A DNA stretch of 64,000 nt from Acanthopleuribacter pedis (GTDB taxonomy: Bacteria; Acidobacteriota; Holophagae; Acanthopleuribacterales; Acanthopleuribacteraceae): assembly GCF_017377855.1 (NCBI RefSeq), contig NZ_JAFREP010000015.1, forward strand, positions 62,001-126,000. Direction: 5' to 3'. Under the pieces are notes generated by a model, which worked only from the letters and a program-made list of their open reading frames with translations, made no database searches and was not told the origin of the DNA. The position numbers were made by a program, and so were the translations under genes. Each line of letters begins with the position of its first letter. The first letter of the stretch is position 1. Shown piece after piece: positions 62,507-64,000 of the stretch.

Positions 62507-63667
62507 ATGATCGCCAAGCCCAACACCCAGATCCGTTCTGCTTTCGCCATCCTGACGGCCATGCTTTTGTTCAGCGCCGGCCCCCTTTCCGCCGCAACAG
62601 GTTCCGAAAAAACCACCACCAAGCCGCGCCCCAAGGTACAGGTCGCCTTTTTACTCGACACCAGTTCCAGCATGGACGGCCTGATCAACCAAGCGCGCAC
62701 CCACTTGTGGGATATCGTCAACACCATTGCCACGGGCAAACGACGCGGCGTGGTGCCCCACATTGAAATCGCCCTGTACGAGTATGGCAACAGCCGTCTG
62801 AGCCGCTCCAGTGGCTACATCCGCCAGGTCGTTCCCTTCAGCCAAGACCTTGACGCCCTCTCCGAGGCACTGTTCGCGCTGACCACCAACGGCGGCGATG
62901 AGTATTGCGGCTGGGTTCTCAAGGAAGCAGCCGGCTTGGATTGGTCCGCGCAACAAGGCGTTTACCGATCAGTTTTCATCGCGGGCAACGAGTCCTTCGA
63001 ACAAGGTTCGGTTCCTTATAAAACCATCATGCATGACTTGCGAAATCGCGGCATTATCGTGAACACGATTTTCTGCGGCGGTTACCAGGACGGGATCAGC
63101 CAACAATGGTTGGCGGGCGCACAAGCCGGCGCGGGTCAATACACGGTGATCGACCAAAACAAGGCGGCGGTTCAGGTAGCGGCCCCTCAGGATCAACGCC
63201 TGTTGCAGCTAAACCAAGCATTGAACCAAACCTACCTGGCCTACGGTGCACGGGCTAAAAAAGCTAAAGAACGCCAAGAAAAACAAGACGATGCCGCCGG
63301 CAGTATGGGGCAAAGCGCGAAGGTCGAGCGCGCGGTCGCCAAAACTTCCTCCTCTTACCAATCGGCGGCCTGGGATTTCGTCGGCCAACTGGCCGACGGC
63401 AACGCGGCCCCCATGGAAGAGGCGGTTGCGGCCGAGGTTGCCGATCTGCCAGAGGCCGAACGGGAAGCAAAAGCCGAGGAACTGAAACAAGCGGCGGAAG
63501 CCAAGTTGGCCGAACGCCGCAAGATCCAGACGGAAATTAAAGAACTGAGCAAAGAACGCCGTGCCTTCCTCGCCAAACAGAAAAACAAGGACAAAGGCAC
63601 CATGAGCGAGGCGATGCGCACCATGATCCAAACCCAAATGCGCGCCGCCGGTTATCAATTTAAATAA
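62507..63667 (+). CDS. Exported VWA-domain protein
   Basis: 386 residues: signal peptide (about 1-27, FAILTAMLLFSAGPLSAA), a von Willebrand A domain (about 45-235) with MIDAS DTSSSMD, then a charged helical region (about 245-386) rich in Ala, Glu and Lys. MIDAS residues suggest a metal-dependent protein contact. ATG 62507 has AAGGAG 6 nt upstream; the frame open from 62408 adds 33 residues ahead of the signal. Family role unknown. Confidence 0.87.
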   Translation: MIAKPNTQIRSAFAILTAMLLFSAGPLSAATGSEKTTTKPRPKVQVAFLLDTSSSMDGLINQARTHLWDIVNTIATGKRRGVVPHIEIALYEYGNSRLSRSSGYIRQVVPFSQDLDALSEALFALTTNGGDEYCGWVLKEAAGLDWSAQQGVYRSVFIAGNESFEQGSVPYKTIMHDLRNRGIIVNTIFCGGYQDGISQQWLAGAQAGAGQYTVIDQNKAAVQVAAPQDQRLLQLNQALNQTYLAYGARAKKAKERQEKQDDAAGSMGQSAKVERAVAKTSSSYQSAAWDFVGQLADGNAAPMEEAVAAEVADLPEAEREAKAEELKQAAEAKLAERRKIQTEIKELSKERRAFLAKQKNKDKGTMSEAMRTMIQTQMRAAGYQFK

Positions 63668-63673
63668 GCCCGC

Positions 63674-63693
63674 GAACCCGGTCGGCCGGGTTC
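63674..63693 (+). terminator. Possible stem-loop terminator after the VWA gene
   Basis: Perfect 8-bp GAACCCGG/CCGGGTTC stem with 4-nt loop, 7 nt past the stop. It lacks a U-run, so termination is uncertain. Confidence 0.4.
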
Positions 63694-63910
63694 CAACGCC
63701 CCCGCTCATGAGAACTGCCTTAGAACACATTTGATTTGCGCTCCCTTCGCTGCCCAACGAACCCTGGCCGGCAGGACTTGGAACGGTGCGTTCGCCTCGG
63801 CCCCCGCCGACTGACCGCACCGTCGCGCACCAAAAGGGAGCGCAACTTTTTCCCATTTCGCTTGATCAAACCCGATGCACCCGGTCACCTTTTTCCCTAT
63901 AGTGAGGTTT

Positions 63911-64000
63911 ATGATGTTCCCCGCTCGACTGTTACCACGCCTTCTTTTTCTGTTGTGCGCCCCTTCGCTGCTGCTCGGCCAGGTGCTCTTGCCCGAACCC
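63911..64000 (+). CDS. Exported protein, 5' fragment at the window edge
   Basis: Thirty codons from ATG 63911 (a second ATG follows directly) with GAGG just upstream. The peptide has an arginine-containing N-terminus and a hydrophobic core (LLPRLLFLLCAPSLLLGQ), a signal peptide. The rest lies outside the window, so no function can be given. Confidence 0.7.
   Translation, partial: MMFPARLLPRLLFLLCAPSLLLGQVLLPEP

Noticed and set aside
63895-63906. CCCTATAGTGAG resembles the reverse complement of the phage T7 promoter
   Set aside because: Only about 12 bases agree and the flank does not continue the match. Chance, or part of an ordinary -10 region and ribosome site.

Overview
The window reads as chromosomal DNA of a GC-rich, Gram-negative bacterium with type IV pili. 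It encodes a PilQ secretin, PilM-PilP inner-membrane parts, lipoproteins and propeller-type sensor kinases. The mix (two-component propeller sensors, Hanks-type kinase with tetratricopeptides, MJ0042 zinc-ribbon scaffold, Roadblock protein in a pil operon) fits Acidobacteriota of the Holophagae/Acanthopleuribacter kind, or more loosely a myxobacterium-like lineage. This placement is inference from gene content, not a database result. About 52 protein genes are supported. No rRNA, tRNA, CRISPR array or complete insertion sequence was found.

Layout. 1-2.0 kb: the 5' part of a minus-strand gene that runs off the left edge. It has 21 copies of a short LDQAAIDALLAQ-like motif resembling the N-terminal peptide of FliM/FliY. 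2.7-9.5 kb: a PilZ protein and two giant propeller sensors in tandem, one a canonical histidine kinase and one with its catalytic residues lost. 9.8-18.4 kb: TlyA, a GspG-like pseudopilin, PilR, PilS, PilC, PilT and PilB. 18.7-21.0 kb: AroK-AccC-AccB. 21.2-31.8 kb: one long minus-strand operon, pilM-N-O-P-Q, a large lipoprotein, an acidic TPR protein and a Roadblock/LC7 protein. 32.4-36.2 kb: PP2C phosphatase, DnaJ-TPR protein, an unassigned protein and a RodZ-like protein. 36.7-41.8 kb: a small unknown gene, a group II intron remnant, a membrane TPR protein, pdxS-pdxT, ygfZ and a QueD-like protein. 42.5-48 kb: a Ser/Thr kinase, pyrH-frr and ychF. 48.3-51.1 kb: a cyclic-nucleotide-binding protein, a small membrane coiled-coil protein, a stand-alone CheY and MoeA. 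51.7-53.9 kb: a zinc-ribbon scaffold with about nine DRSQ(I/L)DAFL repeats and a GYF-like C-terminus. 54-64 kb: a cytochrome c lipoprotein with a signal-less metal receptor, an MFS transporter, EttA, SdaA, an NAD-type isocitrate dehydrogenase, a VWA protein and the start of a further exported protein.

How the parts fit. The pil genes supply the machine (PilB, PilT, PilC, PilM-Q, a pseudopilin) and its PilS-PilR regulation. PilZ, Roadblock, CheY, cyclic-nucleotide, Ser/Thr kinase and PP2C proteins are plausible polarity or signalling inputs. The most unusual feature is a pair of multivalent repeat scaffolds built on a Q-x-x-(I/L)-D-x-(L/F/M)-(L/M)-like peptide, in the same window as a CheY of the flagellar type. 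In flagellar systems that kind of peptide (FliM N-terminus) is the CheY-P docking site, so a CheY-binding scaffold in a pilus or gliding setting is a testable idea.

Intergenic DNA carries three families of short inverted-repeat elements (A: 2.2, 36.3 and 42.0 kb; B: 51.2 and 57.2 kb; C: 48.1 kb with a fragment at 41.8 kb). These look like non-autonomous (MITE-like) repeats, with internal tandem expansions in two A copies.
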